DNA of 33,172 nucleotides from Alphaproteobacteria bacterium. Its GTDB lineage: Bacteria; Pseudomonadota; Alphaproteobacteria; Micropepsales; Micropepsaceae. Where the stretch lies: NCBI GenBank assembly GCA_028865545.1, contig JAGWJY010000036.1, positions 1 through 33,172 of the forward strand. Direction: 5' to 3'. The translations under genes and the position numbers were made by a program. Under the pieces are notes generated by a model. That model had not been told where the DNA came from, did no database searches, and saw nothing but the letters and a program-made list of their open reading frames with translations. This document shows, one piece after another, positions 17,536 to 25,279 of the stretch. Within the stretch, counting starts at the first letter, position 1; the number at the start of each line of letters is the position of its first letter.

Positions 17536-17834
17536 CTATACACTCCATCGGTACTAACGAGATCCAATCTAAAGACGGGTCGGTCGGTCTCGAATGCGAC
17601 GCAAGCATTCGCGGACTACGCACTCCCTGGCACCTCCCCGCAGAGGCTCGTTGCTTTTCTTGAGGCGAGGTCAGTGCGTAGAACATCGCCCGGCCGCCAT
17701 CTTGTCCGACTGAGCACTGGACCGCTTCGGAGTCGCCCAGCCTTTGTTTGCCGTTATCATCGCTCTCTGGCACAGGCCTTCCCAGCCTTTTTCATGCCCT
17801 TGCGGCGTTTGGTCCGAATTCCTCAACGGCAATA
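17536..17834. other. Gap between the kinase gene and iorA
   Basis: About 300 bases without a convincing gene. It may hold a separate promoter for iorA, so ptb-buk and iorA-iorB-aminotransferase could be two adjacent transcription units. I see no strong terminator and no clear -35/-10 pair. Confidence 0.4.
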
Positions 17835-18938
17835 TTATGCAGCGCATGTCGGTATTGTTGACAATTCGCAAACCGCCTCCTCGCCGCGCAGGACCCGCAA
17901 GACCCCTTCCGCCATGGCTTGGAGTTCGTCTTCGCCCGGATAGAGCACGACCGGCGCAATCCATCCGACGAATTCGCGCAGGCGCCCTACGAGCTTTTCT
18001 GAATGGGCCATACCGCCGGTAATGAGCAGGACGTCGAGCTTGCCGCCGAGCACGGCGGCCATCGCGCCGATTTCCTTGGCAATCTGATAGATCATGGCGT
18101 CGAAGACAGCAGCGGCCTTCGCATCTCCGGCCGTGATGCGGCGCTCAACCTCCGTAAGGTCTCTTGTACGCAGATAGGAGAACAGCCCGCCTTCGCCAAA
18201 GAGCCGGGTTTCGATCTCCTTTGCAGTGTACCGTCCTGAGAAGCAAAGGTTCACAAGCTGCATAGCCGGCACGCCACCGGCGCGATCCGGCGAAAAGGCG
18301 CCCTCTTCGCGCGAATTCGTCACGTCGATCATCCGGCCTGCTTCATGTGCGGAAACCGAAATCCCGCTCCCGAGATGCGCAACAATCAGGCGCAAAGACG
18401 CGTAGGATCGCCCTGTCTCCTTGGCGTACCGCTTGGCTACCGCTTTGGTATTGAGCGCGTGGGACAAGCATTGTCGCTCAAACAAACTGGTTCCAGAAAG
18501 ACGTGCCCTATCGGGCCATTCATCGACGGAGACCGGATCCACCACATAGGCCTGCGTGCCGGCAGCCATGGCTATGTTGTTCGCGAGAAACGCACCGATA
18601 TTGGAGGCGTGCTCGCCCCGCTCTGCCCGACCCAGTTCGTCGAGCATCACGCGGTTGACTCGGTAGGTGCCGCTTGGCAGCGGACGCAGCAGCCCTCCTC
18701 TGCCGACAACTCCCGCCAGTGACTTCAGGCTATGTCCCCGATCCTTTAGGTCACGCTCAATCAATGCCCTTCTGATCTCCTGCTGATCGAGGATGGGCCT
18801 CCCCTGGAATCTGTTCATCTCATCATCGTGGTGATGCAACGTTGCGACGTAGATCGCACGTTCATTGCAAAACAGGCCGATCTTGGTCGACGTGGAACCC
18901 GGATTGATCGCCAAAATTCTGCACTCAGCGGCTTCCAT
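17835..18938 (-). CDS. buk: Butyrate kinase family acyl kinase
   Basis: A 367-residue cytoplasmic enzyme of the acetate/butyrate kinase family, transferring phosphate from an acyl-phosphate to ADP. Landmarks are LAINPGSTSTKIG near the start, VVGRGGLL, PVSVDEWPDRARLSGTSLFERQCLSHALN, LIVAHLGSGISV, and LLITGGMAHS. Butyrate kinases, unlike acetate kinases, have the SxPDRARLSG-type region and this length. The ATG at 18938 overlaps the end of the upstream acyltransferase gene by 14 bases; an ATG eight codons earlier is possible. It is coupled to the Ptb-type gene and near iorAB, so the real acyl group may be an aryl-acetyl or branched-chain one. Confidence 0.9.
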   Translation of the reverse strand: MEAAECRILAINPGSTSTKIGLFCNERAIYVATLHHHDDEMNRFQGRPILDQQEIRRALIERDLKDRGHSLKSLAGVVGRGGLLRPLPSGTYRVNRVMLDELGRAERGEHASNIGAFLANNIAMAAGTQAYVVDPVSVDEWPDRARLSGTSLFERQCLSHALNTKAVAKRYAKETGRSYASLRLIVAHLGSGISVSAHEAGRMIDVTNSREEGAFSPDRAGGVPAMQLVNLCFSGRYTAKEIETRLFGEGGLFSYLRTRDLTEVERRITAGDAKAAAVFDAMIYQIAKEIGAMAAVLGGKLDVLLITGGMAHSEKLVGRLREFVGWIAPVVLYPGEDELQAMAEGVLRVLRGEEAVCELSTIPTCAA

Positions 18939-19842
18939 AGATGACCCCGAGCGCAATGGCATTGATCTTATCGTCCACGCTCTCGACGCGGGACGGAATG
19001 AGAATTGGCACCTTCGCGCCCACTACAACATGGGCGCACTGAGAGCCCGCAAAGTATTTCACGGCCTTGCCCAACAAGTTCCCAGCCTCGACAGTCGGGA
19101 CAACCATGCAATCCGCCTGACCCGCAACCGGGTTACGGATTCCCTTGGCCTCGGCCGCACTCGTCAGAAGGGCGTTGTCGAGCGCAAGTGGCCCAAAAAC
19201 ATCGGCCTCACCGAACCCTCCCCGCCGACCGAATTCGGTCAATGCCGCTGCCTCCGCCGTGGACGGAAGAGCTTCGGAAATGGATTCCGTGGCGCTCATC
19301 AAAGCAATCTTAGGTCTAGCAAACCCAAGGCAATGGAGTACTTCAATGGCGTTGTGAATGATTTTCTTCTTTTGATCTAAGTTCGGAGCGACGTTCAGAC
19401 CGCCGTCTGTAATGCCGATCAGCCGCTTTGTTCCCGAGAGGATGTCCTCGTAAAAGAGGATGTCGCTGAGCAGGCGACCACTTCGCAGACCTGCTTCCTC
19501 ATTTAGCAATGCGTGCAGCAGTGCATCCGTCCGGATGTGACCTTTCAAGATCAAGTCGGCACGCCCGCCACCTGCCATTTCTGCGGCGGCGACGGCTGGC
19601 TGATCCGTCGCGACAATCTCTGATCGGCGAATTAATTCATCCAACCCGCCTGCAGACGCCACACGCCGGATATTGGCATCGTCTCCAATCAACACGGGAT
19701 GGGCAAACCCAAGCTGCAATGCTTCCCAAACTGCTGCCAACGCAATGTCGTCGTCCGCCATTACGACGGCGACACGCTTCGGACCAAGTTTCCGCGCCCG
19801 CCGCCTTAATTCAGAGAAGGAGTGAATGGAGCGTGCTGACAT
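18925..19842 (-). CDS. ptb: Phosphate butyryltransferase family enzyme (Ptb-like)
   Basis: A 305-residue phosphate acyltransferase that swaps CoA for phosphate on an acyl-CoA. The PTA_PTB fold is seen in the features GRADLILKGHIRTDALLHALLN, ITDGGLNVAPNLDQKKKIIHNAIEV, PKIALMSATES, ADVFGPLALDNAL and the C-terminal VPTVEAGNLLGKAVKYFAG. The short length fits Ptb rather than the long Pta. The ATG at 19842 is preferred over a longer open frame that shows no family sequence. Overlap with the kinase gene indicates a coupled acyl-CoA to acyl-phosphate to acid pathway with ATP gain. Confidence 0.9.
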   Translation of the reverse strand: MSARSIHSFSELRRRARKLGPKRVAVVMADDDIALAAVWEALQLGFAHPVLIGDDANIRRVASAGGLDELIRRSEIVATDQPAVAAAEMAGGGRADLILKGHIRTDALLHALLNEEAGLRSGRLLSDILFYEDILSGTKRLIGITDGGLNVAPNLDQKKKIIHNAIEVLHCLGFARPKIALMSATESISEALPSTAEAAALTEFGRRGGFGEADVFGPLALDNALLTSAAEAKGIRNPVAGQADCMVVPTVEAGNLLGKAVKYFAGSQCAHVVVGAKVPILIPSRVESVDDKINAIALGVIYGSR

Positions 19843-20194
19843 AGATGCATGCCGCCATTTTTCTGGGTTGCCAGAAAGCATGCCACAGGTCGCGCAATAT
19901 CGACATAACCTCGCCAACCTACGATGCCCGCTGTGCGTCGCACGCAGACCCAGGCTTCCGCTGGTGCATATTTTTTTTCTTCAATCGACTCAATGGCAGC
20001 TTCCCGTTCGTTCCGCGACGCCGGCCGACAACGCATCTTTGTTTCCTCGACGAGGGCGTACGCACATGATCCATGGGGCCGCCTCCCATACCCCGTGCGA
20101 CAGTTTAGCCCGATGAAATTTCTCCTTGTGGCAAAGGAGTAAGCTCGTCCTCACGCAAAGAGCTTTTCCGTTTGGAAAGCCGAAGGGAGGAAAC
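19843..20194. other. Divergent regulatory region, ptb-type operon and gdhA
   Basis: About 350 bases with no supported gene. It must hold promoters for both directions. A perfect palindrome GTGCG-T-CGCAC is at 19933-19943 and a T8-run follows at about 19971. Near gdhA there are three successive small hairpins: CTCCTT/AAGGAG (20122-20139), AAGCTC/GAGCTT (20141-20165) and TTCC/GGAA just after. The last ends next to the gdhA ribosome binding site. This may be a structured leader; no known riboswitch class was recognised. Confidence 0.4.
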
Positions 20195-21598
20195 ATGACT
20201 GGTACGACTGTCACGCCACGCGGGGCCAAAGTTCCGCCAGGCGGCTATATCGACGACGTCATCAACCAAGTGAAGGCGAAAAATCCCGCGGAGCCTGAAT
20301 TCCATCAAGCGGTGCAGGAAGTACTGGATTCTCTGCGGCTCGTGCTGAAGAGACATCCCGAATATCAATCGGCACGTCTCCTCGAGCGGATCGTGGAACC
20401 AGAACGCGTCATCATGTTCCGCGTGCCATGGTTTGACGACCAAGGGAATATGCAGGTTAATCGCGGCTATCGCATCGAGATGAACAGCGCCATCGGTCCC
20501 TACAAGGGCGGTTTGCGCTTCCATCCCTCGGTCAATCTCGGCATCCTGAAATTCCTGGCATTCGAGCAGGTATTCAAAAACTCACTGACCACGCTGATGA
20601 TGGGCGGCGGCAAAGGAGGCTCGGATTTCGATCCCAAAGGTAAGAGCGATAATGAGGTGATGCGATTCTGCCAGAGTTTTATGAGCGAGCTGTGCCGACA
20701 TATCGGGCCGGATACCGATGTCCCCGCCGGCGATATCGGCGTCGGTGGCCGGGAGGTCGGCTTCCTGTTTGGACAATACAAACGCCTGAGGAACGAGTTC
20801 ACCGGCGTTCTGACCGGCAAGGGTCTGAACTGGGGCGGTTCCCTGATCCGTCCGGAAGCAACAGGATATGGCTGCGTGTATTTCGCGGCCGAGATGTTGA
20901 AGACCCGGAAGGACTCGCTTGACGGCAAACGTTGTCTCGTTTCCGGCAGCGGTAACGTCTCTCAGTACACGGTGCAGAAGTTGCTGGATCTGGGCGCGAA
21001 GCCGATCACGCTATCCGACTCCGGTGGCGGAATTTTCGATCCGGATGGCATCGACCGTGAGAAACTGGCGTGGGTCATGGAGCTCAAGAACACGCGTCGC
21101 GGCCGCATTCGTGAATACGCCGAGCATTTCAAGAGCGCCAGTTTTATGCCGAGCGACGCCGGGCTCGATCACAACCCGTTGTGGAGTATCAAGGCCGATT
21201 GCGCATTCCCGAGCGCCACGCAGAACGAAATCAACGAGAAGGACGCGGCCAACCTTATCAAGAACGGGATCAAGGTTGTTGCCGAGGGCGCAAACATGCC
21301 GAGTACGGCCGACGCCACGAAGATGTTCCTGGATGCGGGAATACTCTATGGGCCAGCCAAAGCCGCGAACGCAGGCGGCGTGGCGACATCCGGCCTCGAG
21401 ATGGCGCAAAACAGCATGCGGCTGAGCTGGACCCGAGAAGAAGTGGATAAGCGTCTGCAAGGCATCATGTCGTCCATCCACAACACGTGCTTCGAGACGG
21501 CAGAGACCTACGGCACTCCCGGAAATCTTGTGAACGGCGCCAATATCGGGGGCTTCCTCAAAGTCGCCAATGCCATGTTGGATCAGGGGCTGGTTTAG
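20195..21598 (+). CDS. gdhA: NADP-type glutamate dehydrogenase
   Basis: A 467-residue cytoplasmic hexameric-type glutamate dehydrogenase, interconverting 2-oxoglutarate plus ammonia and glutamate. Landmarks are PYKGGLRFHPSVN (102-114), the catalytic-lysine motif MMGGGKGGSDFDPKGK (Lys140), PAGDIGVGGREVGF, and the dinucleotide-binding GSGNVSQYTVQKLL. The length and the KGGSDFDPKG signature are those of the small NADP-dependent class. The ATG follows AAGGGAGGAAAC. It is transcribed away from the aromatic-amino-acid operon and could regenerate 2-oxoglutarate for, or supply glutamate to, that aminotransferase. A hairpin terminator (21640-21674) follows. Confidence 0.95.
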   Translation: MTGTTVTPRGAKVPPGGYIDDVINQVKAKNPAEPEFHQAVQEVLDSLRLVLKRHPEYQSARLLERIVEPERVIMFRVPWFDDQGNMQVNRGYRIEMNSAIGPYKGGLRFHPSVNLGILKFLAFEQVFKNSLTTLMMGGGKGGSDFDPKGKSDNEVMRFCQSFMSELCRHIGPDTDVPAGDIGVGGREVGFLFGQYKRLRNEFTGVLTGKGLNWGGSLIRPEATGYGCVYFAAEMLKTRKDSLDGKRCLVSGSGNVSQYTVQKLLDLGAKPITLSDSGGGIFDPDGIDREKLAWVMELKNTRRGRIREYAEHFKSASFMPSDAGLDHNPLWSIKADCAFPSATQNEINEKDAANLIKNGIKVVAEGANMPSTADATKMFLDAGILYGPAKAANAGGVATSGLEMAQNSMRLSWTREEVDKRLQGIMSSIHNTCFETAETYGTPGNLVNGANIGGFLKVANAMLDQGLV

Positions 21599-21639
21599 GT
21601 TCCCTATCCAATTTAGAGTCGCCATTCGAAGGTCAACAC

Positions 21640-21674
21640 GTGCGGAGCGGAGAAATTCCGCTCCGCACATTTTC
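21640..21674 (+). terminator. Hairpin between gdhA and the REC/ATP-grasp gene
   Basis: A perfect 12-base stem (21640-21651 with 21657-21668), loop GAAAT, then ATTTTC. It lies 42 bases after the gdhA stop and only about 15 bases before the next ATG. It probably terminates or attenuates gdhA transcripts while letting some pass to the next gene. Confidence 0.75.
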
Positions 21675-21689
21675 CCGACGGGCTCGCTC

Positions 21690-24665
21690 ATGGGCGCAGG
21701 GAAGCAGGCCGCGGAAACAGCAATCGATGCCGAGAGGCTTTTCGAGGGCTTCGAAGAGCTGGAGACGTTCAGGGTCCAGAACATCCTCCTGGTATCCAGC
21801 CTCTACGATTCCTTCATCCTGCGCGAAGACGGGCGGCTCAACGAACTGCTGATCGGCGAATCTCTGGAACTCAATATCCGCCACGTGCCAGGCGTCACCC
21901 ATGTCTCGAGCGGCGCAGAGGCATTGGCCCTCGCGACGTCACAGCCCCGATTCAACCTGATCGTCACGAATCTTCACTTGGGGGACATGGACGCGGCGGC
22001 GTTGGCGCATGAGGTCAAAAACGCCGGGCTCGACGTCCCTGTCGTCGTCCTTGCCTACGATTACCGCGAGGTCAAAGCCTTCGTCGCCCGCCACCCGGAC
22101 ACGGACATCGACCGGATATTTTTGTGGCAGGGCACGCCACGTATTCTGATCGCCATCGTCAAATACATAGAAGACAAGCGCAACGTCCTTCACGACACCG
22201 AGACCATGGGGGTGCCCGTCATCCTCGTGGTGGAGGACAACATCCGTTACTACTCTTCGTTCCTGCCGGTGATTTATACCGAGCTGATCACGCAGTCGCG
22301 CCGCGTCATCAGCGAAGGAATCAATATGGCTCACAAGCTATTGCGATTCCGCGCCCGCCCTAAGCTTTTGCTTTGCTCCGATTACGAAGAGGCGGTGCAG
22401 CAAGTGGAGACGTATCAGGGTTATTTGCTTGGGATCATGTCCGATGTGGAATTCCTGCGCGCCGGCGAGCTGCGCCCCAATGCCGGCTTCGAGCTGGCAC
22501 AGATGGTTCGCCAATTGGTACCTGACGTTCCGATCGTCCTGCAATCAAGCCAAGCGCAACACCGGGCACAGGCGCAGGCGGCAGGCTTCTCCTTTCTTCG
22601 CAAGGGTTCACCGACGCTGCTGGAAGACCTGCGGCGCATCCTCACGGAACAGTTCTCGCTCGGCGATTTCGTATTTCGCCTGCCGGACGGCACGGAAGTG
22701 GCACGGGCACGCGACCTGAACACGCTGGTAACGCTGCTGCACGAAGTACCGGCGGCGAGCCTTGCCTATCATGCCGAACGCAACCACTTTTCCCATTGGC
22801 TGATGGCAAGAACCGAGGCGGCGTTGGCGGAAAAGCTCAGGCCGCGAAAAGTGTCCGACTATGCCAACCTCGAGGATCTGCGTCGCAACATTCTGGATTC
22901 CATTGCCGAATATCGCCGTGAGCAGAGCGAAGTCCTTATCGGCGATTTCGCCCGTACGACGTTCAAGTCGACGGATGCCTTCTTCCTGCGGCTTGGCGGC
23001 GGTTCGCTGGGCGGCAAAGCACGCGGCTTGGCGTTTGTGCGTCATCTGTTGCACAAACAGAAAATTGCGCACAGATTTCCCGACATCAGAATCGCTGTGC
23101 CGCCATCACTGGTTTTGGCCACCGATCTGTTTGACGATTTCCTGCGAGAAAACGATCTTCTGGATTTTGCCCTGAACGGCGATGACGAATCGAAAATAGA
23201 AGGGCGCTTTCTGGCGGCCTCATTGCCGGGAAATCTTCAAGACGATCTGCGTAAATTTCTGGAAGAAGTTCGATACCCGCTCGCCGTTCGCTCTTCGAGC
23301 CTGCTGGAAGACTCACAATACCAGCCCTTTACCGGCGTATACGAGACCTTCATGCTGGCAAACCGGGACTGCGACATTGATGCTCGAACAGAACAGCTTA
23401 TGGAGGCGATCAAACGCGTATACGCATCGACCTTCAGCCAGCATGCCAAACAATATGTACGCGCTACGCCCTACCGCCTCGAAGAAGAGAAGATGGCGGT
23501 GATCGTGCAGCAGATGGTGGGCGCGGTGCACGGTCCAAGATTTTATCCGGACTTCTCCGGCGTGGTTCGATCACACAATTTCTACCCCATTTTGCCGATG
23601 ACGGCCGAGGATGGCATCGCGGCTGTGGCCCTGGGCCTTGGTCGAACGGTCATCGAGGGCGGAAAATGTCTGATGTTTTGCCCCCGCTACCCTCGCCACT
23701 TGGTGCAGTTCTCGTCGGTAGAAGATATGTTGGCAAACTCGCAGACGGCGTTCTGGGCTCTCGACCTTGCCCCGCAAAATCCTTGTTCCATGGCGGAATT
23801 GAGGGAGACGTCGTTCGGATTGAACGTGGCAGAGAACGACGGCACGTTGCATGCGTTGGGATCTACCTACTCGGCTGATAATAATGCCGTCTATGACGGT
23901 CTTGGCAGGACGGGGAGCAGAATCGTGAGCTTCGCCCCAATCCTTAAACACGAGATATTCCCTCTTGCCCCGATTCTCGACGAACTCATGAGTGTTGGCG
24001 CGGCCGCACTCGGACGCCCGGTGGAAATTGAATTCGCCGGACGGCTATCCCATGCGTCCGATGAGGCAGCCGAATTTGCATTTCTGCAGATCCGACCGCT
24101 GGCGCTGTCGCGCGAAGCTGAGGACGTTCGCATGGAAGATGTGGACTCCCATCAGCTCGTTTGCCAAAGCTTGAAGGTACTCGGGAATGGCAGGTTGGAG
24201 AACCTACGCGATGTTGTGGTGGTCGACTTCCATCGTTTCGAGCGCGCGCAAAGCCAACTCGTGGCCAAAGAGGTCGCGCGCTTGAACGCCAAGCTCAACG
24301 ATAGTGGCACGCCTTATATACTGATTGGCGTCGGCCGTTGGGGATCGAATGATCCTTGGCTCGGCATTCCGGTTGCCTGGGACCAAGTGTCGGGTGCCCG
24401 CGTGATCGTAGAGGCCGGATTTCGCGATCTTCGCGTCACGCCCTCCCAAGGCAGTCATTTTTTCCAGAACCTTACGGCATTTCAGGTCGGCTATTTCACC
24501 GTCAACCCAGACATCGGGGAAGGATTTGTCGATTGGGACTGGCTAAGCGCACAACCGGCGGAGGAGGAACGAGACTGTGTGCGTCACCTATGTTTCGATG
24601 CGCCATTCCTTGTTGTCATGAACGGCAAGGTAGGTCGCGGCCTGATATTCAAGCCGGAAGCGTAA
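21690..24665 (+). CDS. REC-REC-PEP/pyruvate-binding ATP-grasp protein
   Basis: A 991-residue protein. Residues about 31-160 are a receiver-like domain in which the phospho-acceptor position is Asn94 (IVTNLHL), so it is probably not phosphorylated. Residues about 175-310 are a second receiver domain (VILVVEDN at the start, likely acceptor Asp252 in GIMSDVEF, Lys304 in FLRKG). Residues about 430 to 800 form the N-terminal ATP-binding module of PEP synthase / pyruvate phosphate dikinase: GGSLGGKARGL (438-448), VRSSSLLED (533-541), FTGVYETF, and FLQIRPLAL. A conserved C-terminal region contains GVGRWGSNDPWLGIP and PSQGSHFFQNL. There is no phosphohistidine swivel domain and no PEP-binding barrel, so it cannot be a normal PEP synthase. 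Its role is unknown. The start is chosen at 21690; the frame is open farther upstream into gdhA. Confidence 0.85.
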   Translation: MGAGKQAAETAIDAERLFEGFEELETFRVQNILLVSSLYDSFILREDGRLNELLIGESLELNIRHVPGVTHVSSGAEALALATSQPRFNLIVTNLHLGDMDAAALAHEVKNAGLDVPVVVLAYDYREVKAFVARHPDTDIDRIFLWQGTPRILIAIVKYIEDKRNVLHDTETMGVPVILVVEDNIRYYSSFLPVIYTELITQSRRVISEGINMAHKLLRFRARPKLLLCSDYEEAVQQVETYQGYLLGIMSDVEFLRAGELRPNAGFELAQMVRQLVPDVPIVLQSSQAQHRAQAQAAGFSFLRKGSPTLLEDLRRILTEQFSLGDFVFRLPDGTEVARARDLNTLVTLLHEVPAASLAYHAERNHFSHWLMARTEAALAEKLRPRKVSDYANLEDLRRNILDSIAEYRREQSEVLIGDFARTTFKSTDAFFLRLGGGSLGGKARGLAFVRHLLHKQKIAHRFPDIRIAVPPSLVLATDLFDDFLRENDLLDFALNGDDESKIEGRFLAASLPGNLQDDLRKFLEEVRYPLAVRSSSLLEDSQYQPFTGVYETFMLANRDCDIDARTEQLMEAIKRVYASTFSQHAKQYVRATPYRLEEEKMAVIVQQMVGAVHGPRFYPDFSGVVRSHNFYPILPMTAEDGIAAVALGLGRTVIEGGKCLMFCPRYPRHLVQFSSVEDMLANSQTAFWALDLAPQNPCSMAELRETSFGLNVAENDGTLHALGSTYSADNNAVYDGLGRTGSRIVSFAPILKHEIFPLAPILDELMSVGAAALGRPVEIEFAGRLSHASDEAAEFAFLQIRPLALSREAEDVRMEDVDSHQLVCQSLKVLGNGRLENLRDVVVVDFHRFERAQSQLVAKEVARLNAKLNDSGTPYILIGVGRWGSNDPWLGIPVAWDQVSGARVIVEAGFRDLRVTPSQGSHFFQNLTAFQVGYFTVNPDIGEGFVDWDWLSAQPAEEERDCVRHLCFDAPFLVVMNGKVGRGLIFKPEA

Positions 24666-24897
24666 TAACGTCGTCTTTCGATGCGCGGTTAGCTCTACCT
24701 TTTCCACCTGGTGTTCGAGATCGGTTTGGCGCAATCCACTCAAATTTCGCCAGTCCGGGAAGCCGGTAGAACCTCGGCCGCAACGGCACAATCTCACCAG
24801 CCTGGATAACACGTTTCGCGAGCATGGGCACTGACTTCACAACACAGCCTGTATTTTGTACGATTGTCGCGTCTTGCTGGCTTGGGCGGAGGGCATT

Positions 24898-25269
24898 ATG
24901 CGATCCAATTCGAACTGGGGTTGTGCAAGCCTAAAGTGGGCGATCTACGGAATCGCGCTTGCGGGTGCTGCAATCGTGGCGGCGCCGTCTTTTGCAGGGC
25001 CAACCTCGACGGTTCGCGAGGTCGCCATCGTCAACGGTACACACACCGCGATGGTCGAGTTGCAGGTAAAGGAGTCACTCGCCGAAACTTGGCAGGACGA
25101 CATGCTGCGCCATAAGTCGCTTGGCATACAGAAGCGGACCGTTTTGGCACTGCCCGCCAAGGGCGAATGCTTCTACGACATCAAGGCGATGTTTGAGGAT
25201 GGTCACCGCATCAACAAACGTCATATAAATCTCTGCAAGTCACCAATTTACTTGCTGACCGACTTCTAG
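24898..25269 (+). CDS. Small secreted protein, function unknown
   Basis: A 123-residue protein with a Sec signal peptide (hydrophobic stretch IYGIALAGAAIVAAPSFA, cleavage near residue 34). The mature part begins with VREVAIVNGTHTAMVELQV and ends with CFYDIKAMFEDG...NLCKS. This pattern recalls small periplasmic proteins with a beta-sandwich built of VxNxT...W..D.L and YDIRxxFxDG segments, but I cannot name a family with confidence. Two cysteines in the mature part could pair. The ATG follows GGAGGG. It is an independent unit between the REC/ATP-grasp gene and the convergent patatin-like gene. Confidence 0.7.
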   Translation: MRSNSNWGCASLKWAIYGIALAGAAIVAAPSFAGPTSTVREVAIVNGTHTAMVELQVKESLAETWQDDMLRHKSLGIQKRTVLALPAKGECFYDIKAMFEDGHRINKRHINLCKSPIYLLTDF

Positions 25270-25279
25270 GGACGCGGCG

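Noticed and set aside
24649-24840. Minus-strand open frame of 63 codons beginning near the end of the ATP-grasp gene
   Set aside because: It looks somewhat protein-like but starts with GTG without a ribosome binding site, overlaps the end of the real gene, and matches no motif.
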